In this document: positions 1 through 13,209 of the stretch, one piece after another | Layout of the letters: every line of letters begins with the position of its first letter | Numbering within the stretch: position 1 is the first letter of the stretch | From: Simmondsia chinensis | Lineage: Eukaryota > Streptophyta > Magnoliopsida > Caryophyllales > Simmondsiaceae | DNA length: 64,000 bases | Reading direction: 5' to 3' | NCBI GenBank assembly: GCA_018398585.1 | Contig: JAGTTD010000002.1 | Coordinates: forward strand, 34,650,186 to 34,714,185 | The notes under the pieces: generated by a model | What the model was told of the DNA's origin: nothing | The model's database searches: none | The model's input: only the letters and a program-made list of their open reading frames with translations | Position numbers and translations under genes: made by a program

Positions 1-917
1 CCTTCATGCTGCCATCGACCATCGAAGATTGACAAAACACACACGCTTTCAGGTGTGCAACCAACCATTCACCAACATCAGTGGAATGGACGATGCATGC
101 AAAAAATATTGATGCTAAATATTAATGCCATATGATGGTTGCGACACCCAAGTTGTTGATCCTAGAGGTCACCTATATCGTAGTCGCTAAATTTACTATA
201 CATGCTCGGATTATATACTCGAAAGTATTTACTACAACTAATTTCAAATTTGCCCCTAATCAAGAAACATCTTGAACCGACCTATCCTCCTCACATCCAC
301 CCCGTGTCATTTGTCCCAATTTGTAATCAATTAACTAAAACATGAATTGAAAATATGTATACTCAATTTATCTAAAATAGCCATGACAAATATAATTAGA
401 TTACAAAAAAATCTATCTATATATTTAGTTCCAAGTTCCTTCTTCTCTACAAAACCTTCCCTCCCTATTTCCCAATTTTCTAAGTCTTTTGCTTTAAAAT
501 ATCAAAATAATATACTTGCAAAGAAAATGTGGACATAACCGCCCCACTCATTATTCCTCACATGGAGTTAGTGTCTCAGGTGTATGATCATGGGGTGGTG
601 GAGGTTACATAATGTTATTTTTGTTATAAAAGCAAAGCAAATCCCAAAAACAAAATTCAAAAAATCAAAATAGTCATGCATGAATTAGAGAAAGAACCAA
701 CAGAAAAAAAAAAAAAAAAAAGAACAAAACAAAAAATAGAGACTGAGAGAAGGAGAAAAAAAGTATTTACGGAAAAGATTTTGAACTGCCTCATTGTATT
801 TCTGACCAAATCAAATATTATGAAATTTGGGATTTAAACATTCTTCATGTGCCTCCCCCAACTTCACAAAAGATGCATGGAAGAAGGAAGATGCATTGTC
901 AATTCAGAAGTAGTCAT

Positions 918-986
918 CTTTTTTTTGATAGAGAAAAAACTCTCGATGGAAAATCCGGCGCACTAACGAAAGCGGAGCCCGAGAAA
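918..986 (-). mobile_element. Short 5'-truncated SINE 3' end
   Basis: A 69-bp insert runs from a T-tract (a poly(A) tail read on the - strand) into a GC-richer segment. It is bordered by the direct repeat TAGTCAT at 911-917 and 987-993. The T-tract on one side, the short duplication and the composition change are what a 5'-truncated, poly(A)-tailed retroposon would leave. I do not recognise the family with certainty. The 7-bp duplication is short, so chance is not excluded. Confidence 0.4.
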
Positions 987-1421
987 TAGTCATGCTCCGA
1001 GCACGATTATGGTGAGTTTACATATTTACATAATTAAATACATGTAATAATGTTCTATGCAGATTTTTGTAAAATTCTGTTATGATAATAGACTATTAAA
1101 TGGCCTTTACTTATGTGTATATATAAGTGTTCTCTCATATTCCCTTCCAATTTGATGTATTTTTAAGCACCAAAAAAATTCCTCATAAGGCTCATGAAAT
1201 AACTTTAATTCACAAATGTATCCAGTGGGGAAAAAAAAGCACAGGTTTCATTATCTCAATTACCATCCCTAAAAACTTAAGACCTTCATACTAACTTTTA
1301 AACAATAAAAAAGAAACAATCAAAATAACTCATGCTCCCGCAAGAAAATTGTAAACATTCTATTTGCTTTGAGGAGATGGATTAAATTTCAAAAAGAAAA
1401 AAAATGTTAAGACATCAGACC

Positions 1422-1426
<5 letters not shown>

Positions 1427-1477
<51 letters not shown>
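1427..1477. repeat. (TA)n microsatellite
   Basis: An almost perfect TA dinucleotide tract of about 50 bp, typical of plant intergenic DNA. It is self-complementary and likely to vary in length. Confidence 0.95.
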
Positions 1478-1479
<2 letters not shown>

Positions 1480-1910
1480 ATTCTACTTATTTTATAGAGA
1501 TACAATAAAATATTAAAAACAACAGAGTATAAAACATTAGGGCATCCAACATTTTCATAGAATGCAAAAATTTTAAATATTTAATCATATTTGAAAGAAG
1601 TTCCCAAAAGATAGATATAATAATCAACAAACATTGAAAAACACTTAAGTACTTCATTTTAGGTGTGCACATCAGTCCAAGACTGGACAGGATCAAATCG
1701 GGCTGGATCAAACCGGACAGAAGACTGAACTACATCGAATTATGATACCGAGGACCAGATCGATTAAATTGAGCCAGTCCAGGTTCAAGACTGGTTAGAA
1801 ATTGGTCCAAAGCAGACCATACTGATTTTTCATCTAGCAAATGCAACTATAAGAAGAAAATCTTCCATACAAAGTTAAAAACTTAAAAAAGTAATAATAA
1901 TATAATATGC

Positions 1911-1945
<35 letters not shown>

Positions 1946-3078
1946 ATATAAATTTTGACTCAAGAAAAAGATACATTTATAATCATAAACTAATAAAAAA
2001 TATTTTCTAGGAGTTAATATTTTTAGACACATATATTATATATTAGTTATATATTGAAATTATGTACACAAAATATTTAATGCAAATTTAATGTGGATTG
2101 GTTTTCGGTCTGATCTTTGAATTTTCTGAACTTGGACCGGACCGGAATGAAGACTAATTAAGCTCATATACTACGACTAAAGACTGAACTGATGTATGTT
2201 TGGTCCCATCTGGTAAAACGGCATGAATCGATTTTTATTCATCCCTACTTCATACCAACATGCACTAACAACCAAATATGTTTAGATAAAATTTCAATTG
2301 ATCAAAAAAATTTCTAAAAGAAAACAAAAAAGAAGAAAAATATTTTTTTGAAAAAAAAAATTGAAAGGAATTTATTTATTAGGACATAAAGGAAAACAAT
2401 ACAAATATGCATAAATCAATTTCTTGGAGAAAAGGAATTTTAGGGGAAAAAAATCAAGAAACAAAAAAAAAAAAAAAACAAAAATTATACCAAAAAATAG
2501 TTTAATTTTTCTTCAATAATATATTGCATTTAAATTATACTATTATCTTTGCAAAACATCATAATTCATTAGCACAATATAATTTTAAATATCAAGCTAT
2601 CAAATCCGTTGAGGGCAATACCGGATTTAGCATTGTAATTCAAGATTCATACAAAGTTGTTTAATACCTTTTACCGAATATCAAAAATCTATAGCTTCGA
2701 AACACTTTGCCTTATTTGATTAGTTAATAGTCTAAAAGTTTAATAAACTTTATGCATGCTTATTCTCTAAAATCATTTAATGAAACAATTGATAATAAAT
2801 ATTAATTAAAAATACAAATATTTTATATGCAACTGAATTACGTAAATTATAAAAGATGATCGTGCATCGCATGGGAAACAACTAGTACTTTTTTAATTAC
2901 ATGTGTGAAACAACAATTATTGGATACACAAACTAGGACGGATAATGAATACCCATTGGATACTATAGGTAGTGGAGTGAATATGGATATGGGTTTGTAC
3001 CCGCCAAGGTGGGGCATGGACATCTACCTCATACCCTAGCGGGTAACGGGCCAGGCGGTAGGTATGGACTTATAGCTA

Positions 3079-3960
3079 CTGGGACCAGTGACGGATCTAG
3101 AAAAAATAGTCACTGGGGGCACTATTATAACAAATTCAATTCAAGACACTCTATTAGAGAATTCACTATCTTGTATGGATGGATATTTTCTTTTGAAAAT
3201 CCTCTCCATAATTTTATCTGTCCAAAAATAATATATTTTTCCTTAATAATGAAATCTTATACAATCAACAAATTTTACAAACTAATTTTATAATTATATT
3301 TAGAACTTTATAATACAAAATATTTAAATCTCAAGGTACCATATTGTATATATTTAAATATTTAGATCTGATAGTACCTAAACGGTAAAATCTCTAATTT
3401 TTACATCAAAATTGAATATCCAAGCCCTAAAACATAATTTTTACATCAAAACACTTTTCGTTTAATGTGTAAACAAAACCCTAAACCAATAGGAGGACGA
3501 AAAATATAATAAATCAAGAAAAAATCAAAATGCAAGAGAGAAAGAGCGAGAGAAGACCTTTAATGTTAAGGAGGAGAGTCGGAGAGAGGGGGAGAACGAC
3601 GCCGAGTGGCTTCAGGGGTGTACCGTTCACGACGGGGAGTGAGAGAAAGTCAATGGTGGGAGAGAGAAAGGTGTTGGTAGGCATTGGCAGAGCGAGAGAG
3701 AGAGAGAATGTTTTCAGTGAGGTTTAGGATAGAAAATGAAGAGAGAGAAAGTCGGGTGTGGATGTGATCATGTGAATGGGGGGAGGGGAGGGGTCACGTG
3801 AGGGGGAGGAGCACGCCGGGAGGCCCGGTGAACTTTGCTTGTATTTGGGCTGGGAAGTGGGGGCCCAAATACTTTAATTTAATTTCTTAATGTAAATTGT
3901 TAGTCTATGGACTTTGGGGCACTGGGGGCCCATGCCCCAGTGATTTAACACTAGATCCGC
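3079..3960. mobile_element. Non-autonomous DNA transposon with terminal inverted repeats
   Basis: The two ends are imperfect inverted repeats. The left end reads AGTGACGGATCTAG and then a TCACTGGGGGC block. The reverse complement of the right end reads CTGGCGGATCTAG and then TCACTGGGGC. The interior (about 880 bp) has no transposase. It contains GA-rich sequence (3530-3720) and a GGGGGCCC-rich right part. The same kind of GGGTATGG repeat lies on both sides, consistent with insertion into that repeat. The superfamily is unresolved (hAT- or Mutator-like ends are both possible), and I could not settle the TSD. Confidence 0.5.
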
Positions 3961-4676
3961 CAGGATGAGTATGGGCATCTATTTCATAACCTAGTAGGTA
4001 ATGGGGTGGGAAGCAAGGTTGTTACAATCGCGCTTCTACTTAGAATCAATAGGAACTTTTATAATGGGAATCATAGACTCGAATCGAAAATCTTAAGGTT
4101 CTACTAAATATATATTATAATTATTTTTTGTATTAATATCAGTTATATAGTTCAAAAAAATATTAATAAAACCTTTACTTATATGGTGATATATAAGAAA
4201 TGTAATCAAATATGATAAAAATATTATCATGTAACATAAATGTGTCATTTTATGCCACAATAATCATGAGAGCTTTTTAAATAGATACTGCTATTCGATC
4301 TTTATATTAAGGTTAAAACATAAAACTAAATTTAATTTAAGTTTCTTGAATGCGTATGATGCTTCATTAGTTTTATTTTACTTCAAATTAATAAAGTAAG
4401 TTCATTTATAATATATTTTAGGTTTTTTTACGTTTTAAATTTTTGTTTGTATACGTTGGTAGAATCGAGGTGGGATCGGTAGAATAGTAAAATCGTATTA
4501 AGATTCTATCTATTAATTTCATGTAATATCAATTAATTGTAAGATTCTATAAAATTAAAATTCTACCTAGGATTCAGTTCGCTCAGCAATTGTTGAATAG
4601 TAGAATCCTAAGATTCTAAGATTCGAATTGGAATTTTAATAACCATGGTGGGAGGTAGGTATGGGTATATGGGTTT
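3961..4676. other. AT-rich intergenic DNA flanking the Tat element
   Basis: No coding signal. Repeated AGAATC / GATTCTA motifs (about 4030-4110 and 4460-4630) suggest a diverged internal repeat. The last bases before the LTR form one copy of the target-site duplication. Confidence 0.5.
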
Positions 4677-5061
4677 TGTAAAGAATAAGGACAAAAAGCA
4701 CCCAAAGAGAAGCCGCGAAGGCTGGGAAAGGCAGTAAAAGAAGCCAGGGCCATAACCAACAAGAACCGTGATAGCTAACACCACGCCCAGCATAACTTAG
4801 GATAAAAGCTTAAAGCCGTAACTCGATATGCACGAAGGCCGCGGTACCTTAGACAGTAGCCGCAATACCCAAAACCGCCATTAGAATTTTAGTCTTCAGT
4901 CAAAGGTATTCGAACTTATCTCCCCAACTTTATAAATAAGGGGAAGGAAGGACCAAAAAACCAAAAAAAAAAAAAAGAAGAGAGATGACAATCAAGAGAA
5001 AAGGTAAAAAAGGCTTGAGAGTAGCCTTCCTCCGCGAACCTAACCCAAAAATTCCTAAACA
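4677..5061 (+). repeat. 5' LTR of Tat element 1
   Basis: A 385-bp terminal repeat, TG...CA, matching 16105-16501 along its length with scattered substitutions. A TATAAATA box lies at 4931-4938 and marks the likely LTR promoter. The primer-binding region directly downstream (from 5062, containing CCATCTGTGGGAA) looks like a decayed form of the TGGCGCCGTCTGTGGG-type site seen in related elements. Confidence 0.88.
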
Positions 5062-5100
5062 ACTGACTCCATCTGTGGGAAAGGAAAAACCTTTTCCACC

Positions 5101-6560
5101 ATGTCAAATCTTAGTAGGCATATTGACCTTTCGGAAAGGCCAGAAAATGTAGATTATGTTACCCGAGCCCAGTTCAATCAACTACAATGCTAGATCGAAC
5201 AACTCCTCAGACAAATGTCTAACAGCATGAGCAATAACGCAGACACCACGGTGCGAGCCCTAGGTCCCAGTCAATTCACAATGGCGAACATGAGACCCCC
5301 TCTAACCCAACTTCAAGCTACGAAGGATGCCACTGAGTCAACAGCCAGCACTCATTGTAAACCCGTAAAAGGTGAAAGGAAAAACTCTGAAGAAGGAAAA
5401 AGGGTTGCCCCAACCCTTTAAGTGCTGAGAACACACTCCCCGATCACCTCAAGAATTTTGTTGGCCACAGTGGGGAAGGTTAAAATCCCGAACGTCGATT
5501 TATTATTTGGTATGGTACAAATGTATTTGCAGGACGTAGGGGAGGACATTTGGTGTAAATGCTTTCCAGCCACCTTAAAAGGGGTGGCGCAAAACTAGTT
5601 TGCATCCTTGCCAAATTTGTCCATTAACAATTTTGCTGAACTCTCTGAGCGGTTTGTTAGTCATTTTGTGAGCAATAAGAGAAGAAAGAAAATCGCTACG
5701 CACTTCTGAAACTACAGCAGTACGAGCATAAGCCTTTAAGAAGCTACGTACGACGGTTTACCCATGCAATGATTGACGTCGTCAATCTCTCAGATGAAAC
5801 AACTATTATAGCCTTTCTTAAAGAACTACAGGATTCGAACTTTAAATTCGTACTTGCTAAAGGGCAACCTTTTATGGTAGGCGAATTATGGCATAAGACT
5901 AACAAATATATTTCAGCAAAGTGGTGCAGTTGATGCCAAGAGTAGATAGCGCTGGAATAAATGTTCCTCCCAACTCGAGAGAAAACCTAAGGCAGCCGCA
6001 AAGAAATGCGCCTCAAACAAGTGGACATGAATTCATCCAGAACACCCAATCCCAGCAAGAGGCCCTGCGGTCTCTCTTGGAAGTAAAGAAAAAGGACCCA
6101 CGAAATAACCCCGGAGGGACCCCTCCCAAAGTGGCTAAGGATGACATGACTAAATGGTGTACGTATCATCAATCACTCAGTCATGATACCATTAACCGAT
6201 GCTCTCTAGAGTATCACCTACAAGAGGCGAAGCGCACTGGGCAATGGGAAGAATACGGTAACTTAAAAAGGATGAAGATGGAAAATCTTAAAAGAGAGGA
6301 CGAGCCCGTTAAAGACCCAGAAATTTCTGCACAAAAGGTTATCGCAACCATCACTGGAGGTCCTTTATGCTTCTTTGAATGTGCTAGCTAAGGGAGAACA
6401 TGGCCAGCCTTAATGATGTTGCGGTCTGAAGAACGTTGCCACATAAGCTTTACTGAAGAAGACGCTGAGGGGATAATCACGCCCCATGAGGATCCGTTAG
6501 TAGTCATAGAAGGGATTCATGATTGCCTGGTGCATCACATATAGATCGATCAAGGGAGTT
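5101..6560 (+). pseudogene. Degenerate gag of Tat element 1
   Basis: The frame opens with ATG at 5101, just after the primer-binding region. It contains a retrotransposon gag core at about 5500-5720 (CFPATLKGVAQ, NFAELSERFVSHF, NKRRKK) and a CCHC-like segment near 6150-6220 (CTYHQSLSHDTINRC). Several stop codons and frame changes break it (for example near 5190, 5420, 5600 and 5705). The family product is the structural capsid protein that packages element RNA. No intact product can be made. Confidence 0.8.
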
Positions 6561-9500
6561 CCACAGACATACTCTTTCTAGAATGTTACAATTGAATGGA
6601 CCTCCCATTGACAGCTCTCGAGCCTGCTCTGTATTCGGTTGTGGGTTTCACAAGGGATCCCATGTTACCACGGGGAAAAGTTACTTTGACACGATCTTTC
6701 GAGACAGAATCAAACAGCGGGAAGTGAGTGTGGATTATCTGGTTGTAGATGCCCCTTTGGCTTACAATGATATATTGGTTAGACCAACATTAAACCGGCT
6801 CAAAGCCGTGATCTCAACTTACCATCTGACTATGAAGTTTATAACAGATGGTGGTGGTGTTATATCAATTAAGGGGAGTCAGGCTCTAGCTAAGGAATGT
6901 CACCAAGTACTTACAGGCCCAGCCGTTATGCTAGCTAAACCTGCTCACCCTCAACAATCATTCCCCACTGTACCAACCACGGCTATTAACTCTGCCTCAC
7001 CGTTGTTAGAGAAATATGAACTTGAGACTGGGCGGTATGTCAACTTGGGCACGAGGTTACCCTCCCGCCTGCGCGAGGAAATATGAGAGCTCTTAAAGCA
7101 GTTTCGCAATGTCTTTGCATTTGTAACAGAAGAAATGCCAAGGATATTCCCAGAAGTAATCACGCATCAGCTTAACATACGGATTGACAAAACACCTGTC
7201 AGGAAAAAGAGGCACAGCTTTTGCACAGAGAGATAAAGGTTGAAATACAGCGGCTACTATGGGTAGGGTTCATTTGAGAAGTTCTATATCCTGAATGGTT
7301 AACCAATGGGTGCTTGTAAGAAAGCTTAACGGGAGTTGGAGAATGTGCATGGATTTTACTGACCTTAATGCTGCATGCCCGAAGGACTCGTACCCGTTGC
7401 CTAAAATTGATAGGTTAGTAGATTTAATGGCAGGAAACGAATTGTTCAGCTTCATGGATGCTTTTTTCAGGTATCATCAGATACCAATGCACCCCAGCGA
7501 TGAAGAAATCATGTCCTTCATAACAGCCAAAGGAACATACTGTTATATGGTTATGCCATTTGGCTTAAAAAACACCGGCAAAACCTATCAACGACTTGTT
7601 AATAAGGTTTTCGCTCAGCAAATTAGCCGAAATATGGAGGTTTTTATCGATGACATGATAGATAAGTCACGGAAGAAATCTGAACATGTGAAAGACCTAA
7701 AGGAAGCCTTGGAAGCCCTCCAAAAATATCGAATGAAGCTGAACCGGGAAAAATGCTCGTTTGGAGTATACGAGGGAAAATTCCTGTGCTTTATTGTAAG
7801 TTCCCAAGGAATCCAAGCAAATCCCAGGAAGGTCCACGCCATTCTCGAAATGGGGTCTCCCATAATAGAGAGAGGTCCAAAAGCTAACGGGGTGTATTGC
7901 TTCGCTGAACTGATTCATTAGCCGTTTGGCCGATAAAGCTCTTCCCTTCTTCAAGGTATTAAGGGGCAAACAACCCTTCTGTTGAAATGATAATTGCAAA
8001 CAAGCATTTCTTCAGTTGAAACAGTATCTTTCTCAACTACCCACCATCACGAAACCTGATCTCAGTGAAACACTGTACCTGTACTTGGCTACATCTAAAG
8101 ATACTGTAAGTGTAGTCGTGGTGGTTAACCGCGAAGGACAGTAGCTTCCTGTATACTTCAGAAGCCAGATTCTTACAGACCCAGAAAGAAGGTATCACGA
8201 CTTGGAGAAAGCCGTACTAGTTCTAGTTACAGCAGCATGAAAGATAAGACCGTACTTTCAAGCTCACTCTATAGTGGTGCTGACTAACCTGCCATCCAAG
8301 AAATTGCTCTCAAGATTAGATTGTTTGGGAAGAATGCTGGCCTCGGCAGTTGAGCTTTTAGAATCTGACATTTGTTATTCGCCACGAACAACCATAAAAG
8401 CACAGGTCCTAACCGACTTCCTAGCTGAATGTTCTTTTGACCGTTAGCACGTCTGAACCTCTAACATCAACAGGAGAAGAATGCACTTGGAAAGTATTTG
8501 TTGATGGCTCTGTTAACAAAGAAGGCTGTGGTGTGGGAATAGTATTAGTTAATCCAGGCGGAGAACAAGTTGAGTAGGCAGTCAAGTTAAATTTCAAGGC
8601 AACTGGTAACCAGGGTAAATATGAAGCCCTACTCCACAGCATTGACTTCGCCATGGTAGCCGGAGCGCAACGCATTGTTGTCCAAAGCGACTCGAAGTTG
8701 ATAGCGAAGCAAGTGTCGGGGAAGTATGAGGCAAAGGAACCGCAGTTGCAAAGGTACTTAGATCTAGTCCTAAGAATGATTTCCAAATTAGAGGACTTCG
8801 TCATACAAGGGATTCCCCGTGAGGACAATAAGCATGTGGATGGACTAAGCTGCTATGCTCTCATGAAGTCATCCACGGGAAAGCAAGAGGGACGTGTAAG
8901 TGTGTAGGAAGTTGAAAGTACCTTGACAAACAAGAGTCAAAATGGCTAATGCAAGTATAAGACAAGGAAGGGTGGATGGGACCTATCCTTGCATATATCT
9001 TACAAAATAAATTGCCATCAGACGATAAGGAAGCACGTAAGCTCCGAAGGTAGGCGGCCCACTTCGTCTTACTCGACCAACAACTTTATAAAAGGTCATT
9101 CACACACGCTACTAAAATGCTTGACAGAGGAACAGGGAAATTACGTACTAAGGGAAATTCATGAGGGCATTTGTGGTACCCATATTGGACGGAGAACCCT
9201 AGCTAGAATGGCGCTACAAGTAGGTTACTTTTGGCTAACCTTCAAGAAAGACGCTGACACCTTAGTACAAAAGTGTGAAAAAGGCCAAAAATTTGTACCC
9301 TTAATCCACACCCCGGCAACGGATTTGCCCCCAATCGTTGACCCCATGCCCTTTGCACAATGGGGGATGGATATTCTGGGACACTTTCCATTAGCCAGCG
9401 GACAAAGGAAGTTCCTGATAGTGATGGTTGATTATTTTAGTAAGTGGGTTGAGGCCGAACCAGTGGAAAGGATCACCGAGAGTGTCACCCATCAGTTTCT

Positions 9501-9855
9501 ATAGAAAAACATCATCACCGGTTTCAGAATCCCACGGGCTCTAATTACTAATAACGAAACCCAATTCAACACACTGCGACTTCAAAAATACTACCAACAG
9601 TTGAAAATCGCTCTTCATTTTGCATCGATTTCATACCCACAAAGCAACAGACAGGTGGAAGCCGAGAACAAACAGATTCTCAATGAACTCAAATGCCGAC
9701 TAGACACTACCAAGGGAAAGTGGGTAGACAACTTGCCTAGCATTCTCTGGGCGCATTGTGCCATATACGGGGTAGCCAAAGGGGAAACCCCGTTCACATT
9801 AGTATACGGAACAGAGGCCGTGATCCCTATTGAAATAGGAGAGCCGAGCTATTGA
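6523..9855 (+). pseudogene. Degenerate pol of Tat element 1 (PR-RT-RH-aRH-INT)
   Basis: Domains in order: a protease relic (6523-6900, ending with the STYHLTMKF block typical of Tat proteases); the protease-RT linker (about 6900-7290); RT (7295-7900) with FTDLNAACPKDSYPLP, MPFGLKN and a VFIDDM active site; RNase H (about 8040-8300, VYFRSQIL); archaeal-type RNase H (8460-8880, VFVDGS, KYEALL, VQSDSKLI); and integrase (8989-9855) with IGRRTLARM, the core aspartate in WGMDILG, and the later VYGTEAVIP block. The IDDM motif differs from the commoner VDDM of this clade. Stops at about 7085, 7240, 7921, 8576 and 9503 plus frame shifts inactivate it. Confidence 0.85.
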
Positions 9856-10762
9856 GTACAGTACTATCACAGATCTGAGAATGATGAACTACAACGACAT
9901 TTGCTTGATCAAGTGGAAGGAATCCGAGAAAAAAGCACTCCTTCGCTTAATTGCTAAAAAACGAGTATCCCAATACTTCAACACACACGTGAACCCTAGG
10001 AATTTTGATATAAGGGACTTGGTTTTTTGACGAGTTGATTAGAGGGTAGGGCAAGGCAAAATGTCAGCACACTGGGAGGAACCTTACCATGTTATACGCA
10101 AGCTAGGGGATGGAAGTTATATGTTAGAATGCATGGATGGCTCTAAGGTCCCTCGGACATGGAACGGACAAAACCTTAAGAAATATTATGTGTGAATATA
10201 TAGCAACACTTTTTGTTATGTAAGACGGGACAATCAAAGAATGTTGTACAAAAGTAGGGTACTTTCGAATCATCTTAAAAGAGCAAGTTAGGTAAATGTC
10301 AATGTGTAATAGGGTTGCCTCAATACAATAAAAGGACATTCCCATCTCTGTAACTTTACCCCGTTAGTATAACATTTCATAAACCATGTAAACATGTACA
10401 ACCCTTCTTCAAGCTTAACCAAAAAAAAAAATTTCTAACCTAGCTTTACATATCCTACTCATGCCCATTCGCCTAGCAAAAATTCTATTACAGCTGTGTT
10501 TACATCAAAATCTATTATAACTATTCCGTTATGCAACCAAAACATCAAAATTCTATTAGAAGCCTTGTCACAACTAATAAAGTTGATTCGATTTAGATGA
10601 GGTACCACCAACAGCGCTTCCCGGACTAGAAACATCTTGGTGGATCTGGTCCGCCACTTGTTGAAGAACGTCACAGCTAAGATCGGGTTTAGCTCGCATT
10701 AAACAGTAGGCAAACTTAGAAAGGCTAGAGGAAAACCCTTTCCAGAACTGAAAACTCAAGAG
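9856..10762 (+). other. End of pol and post-pol spacer of Tat element 1
   Basis: To about 10195, broken + strand frames still resemble the C-terminal part of Tat integrase (for example the GDGSYMLECMDGSKVPRTWNGQNLKKYY stretch before a stop at about 10192). After that the sequence is AT-rich and non-coding up to the antisense gene. Confidence 0.6.
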
Positions 10763-11110
10763 CTAACGGAATTCATCACCCGCCTTGAATTGTGTCATGG
10801 CACCCACCACCTCCTCCCTTGCTTTAGCTGCCTCCTCCATGCAACGAAGTACCTCTTCCTCTGAACTTTTCAAATGGCACTCGTAGTCCCTTTTTGAAGC
10901 CATGAGTTTCTCCCTTAGTCGTTGAAGCTCATTCAAAAGCTCTTCCTTCTCACTGGCTGAAGAAGCGGACTTCTCCCTTAATCGCTGAAATTCGTTCAAA
11001 AGCCCTTCCTTCTTGCGGTCTGAAGAGGCGGATTTCTCCCTTAGTCATTGAAGTTTACTTAAAAACTCCCCCATCTCACATTCCAAAAAAGCTGATTTCT
11101 CTTTCAATTG
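10763..11110 (-). repeat. 69-bp tandem units encoding a coiled coil
   Basis: Within the antisense gene, a segment of about 69 bp is repeated at least three times with divergence. Each unit encodes about 23 residues centred on LQRLREKSA with charged flanks. Leucine spacing suggests coiled-coil heptads, so this part probably mediated self-association. Confidence 0.65.
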
Positions 11111-13209
11111 CTGCAACTCCTTTGCCATCCCTTCCCCTTCACAGCTCCAATAAGTTGCCATTGCGGTAGACTAAAAACTTATCTACATTCCCAAAATATA
11201 AGTCAGTAAAAAGATAATAAGCTGACGCTACTTGTAATAATAGGAAAACTTTACCTTCAAGGCATAGGCAGTAGTGGTCTCACGAGTAATGGCTTGTAAC
11301 TTTTTTGCATCTCCAGGGAAAAGCAAGGCTGAGCAAGCACGTCTGTTGAAATCCATGTCATCCCCATAGATAGAGGCCATATGAGGCAAAGAAGATACGC
11401 CTTCACCAACTGCAGTAGGAAGGACACGGGGAAAAGACTCGCCCACTATAAGTCCCTCACCCTGTGGACCAAGCGGTAAAGGACCAGGCGGAGGAGACAG
11501 TGGAGGACTCTACGCTGTAAGAGAACCAATTCAAAATGATTCTAGAACCACGTGGGAGCCAACACTAATACTAGGCTCCATCCTCTCTACACCCGTCTCC
11601 TGTTCTTCTGCCTCGGGACCTCTCACGCCATTAGAAGTCGAAGTCCGTGATGATATCTTAGCTTCTCGCTCCGCCCCCTCTGTTTGAATCTCTTCCGCTT
11701 TTGGTTCAGGTGGAGGTGGGCCCGAAGGAAGTGCTATCGCAGTGCGTGGTAACAAATTCAATGTGGGGAATGGATCCTCTATCGAAGGTGAAGTCTGGAC
11801 AACTGTCTGAAATGTTCCCTTGGGAAGGACATGATACCGAGGAGGCCTCCCCCTTGTAACAACAGTGGTTGCCTTCCCCTTTTTGGGTTTAGCAATCCTG
11901 ATAGGGGACTCCCCCGATTCGTGACCAGTACGCCTTTTCTTCCCCTTTTTTCTAACCTGGGACCTTACATGCTGGTTCTTTTCCCTTCCCTTGATGAACA
12001 GACTCTGCCAAGGCAGGAATATCCACATCAGCATCCTCTCCTGAAACACAAACACAGGTATAAAGAAAAGCGTAGTTCAATATGACAAGGAATTATGAGT
12101 CTCCCGTAACTGAGAAGCTTACCACCAACGGGTTTCAAGAACAACCCGCTTTAATCAAAACCCTCCCCTACTCCAACAACTCTTTAGTTTCTAAGAAACG
12201 AGAATCAGGGTCTTGCTCAAAATAACGAACCACCTCTTTCTCACGGGGGGATAATTCATCCTCTGGAGGGATACGGCTCTTATTTAATGTGGTCCAAAAA
12301 GCAAGGAAGGAAGGGGGCCGTGGGGCTTCACCCACACGAACTTGTTCCGCCAATAGCTCAACTTAGAAGGGGTATTCTCAACAAACTTAAACCCACATTT
12401 GCTTTTAAATGAGATAACACCCTTTAATTGCTTCATCCTAAATAAATAGTCAAAACTGCATGTGGAAGGAGGCAATCCCTTCAAGAAACAAGTAATCAAA
12501 TAACCATAAATGTCTAATCTGGCTAGGCCGTATGAAGTATTGTCTAAGAATTCATTCAACCAAGCTGGGAAGAGGGAATCTCAAGCCTGCATCCAAAGCA
12601 TCCACGATCACAGCAAAATAACCTGGTTAAGTTGTCTTTCTACTCAGGACCCTGAACATAGTGGTCTCCCGAGAAGAAGTACTTTTCTCAAAATTTCTTC
12701 ATCCCCTCTTCCATAGCTAATAAGGAAACAAATGACCCCAAGGAAAGAATCAAAGCAGCCTCCGGGAATTTCTCCCTTAACGCCACCTCTTCGGGAGTCC
12801 TGACAGGAGAAGGGGCAAGCCGAGAAAGGGGTTCCACCACCATAGCCTCCCCAACCTGAGGTTCTCTATCCTGACCCTCCCTAGTATAGCTTTTTGAGAT
12901 GGATGCGCTTGGGAGCCATTGTTCTAAAAAAGCAAATGCGAGAGAAAGAAGAGTTAGTAAAGAAGAGCCTTACCCTACTGACAACCAGCTTCCTCATCTT
13001 CAAGTTCATTAACATTAGTTAGGGCAGAATAACCCCCCTCGGAGGCAAAGGATGTATCTCCCTGACCAGGCCATTGATGAATGGGTAAATTTTCTTGGAA
13101 CATCCCTGCCTCCGTTGGCTGAGCCCTCAAGGGAGAAAGCATAGGTAAAATTCCCCCACCTTGAGAGAAAGTCCGTAAGAAATTGGGCATTCTCATGTGG
13201 ATCTCCCAT
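10763..13209 (-). pseudogene. Antisense extra gene of Tat element 1 (putative gypsy-type transposon protein)
   Basis: On the strand opposite gag-pol lies a long decayed gene. The N-terminal part begins near 13209. A middle part (about 12560-12170, with VRYFEQDPDSRFLETKELLE) matches the equivalent region of element 3. A Pro/Ser/Glu-rich part follows (12055-11520), and a coiled-coil C-terminus (about 11160-10763) with repeated LNELQRLREKSA-type units of about 23 residues. The layout resembles the Pfam family once called putative gypsy-type transposase (PF04195), known from Tat elements. Two - strand introns are readable: GTAAGC after about 12137 to TTTCAG near 12041, and GTAAAG near 11255 to TTTTTAG near 11171. 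Function is unknown; stops and shifts make this copy dead. Confidence 0.65.

Larger units (their letters stand above)
1..3078. other. AT-rich intergenic DNA, no gene seen
   Basis: No open frame here resembles a protein I recognise; the open frames are short and low in complexity. Visible structure includes an A-run near 702-721, a (TA)n microsatellite at about 1427-1477, a shorter TA/TG tract at about 1916-1948, and two stretches (about 1665-1850 and 2090-2240) of degenerate ACTGGACCGG-type motifs. Those motifs look like one diverged plant repeat split by AT-rich sequence. The end (2935-3070) is rich in GGGTATGG/TACCCG motifs that recur around 3960-4020 and 16500-16620, next to other insertions. 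Confidence 0.6.

Noticed and set aside
3530..3727. 65-residue Arg/Glu-rich frame
   Set aside because: GA-rich low-complexity sequence inside the terminal-inverted-repeat element; no domain.
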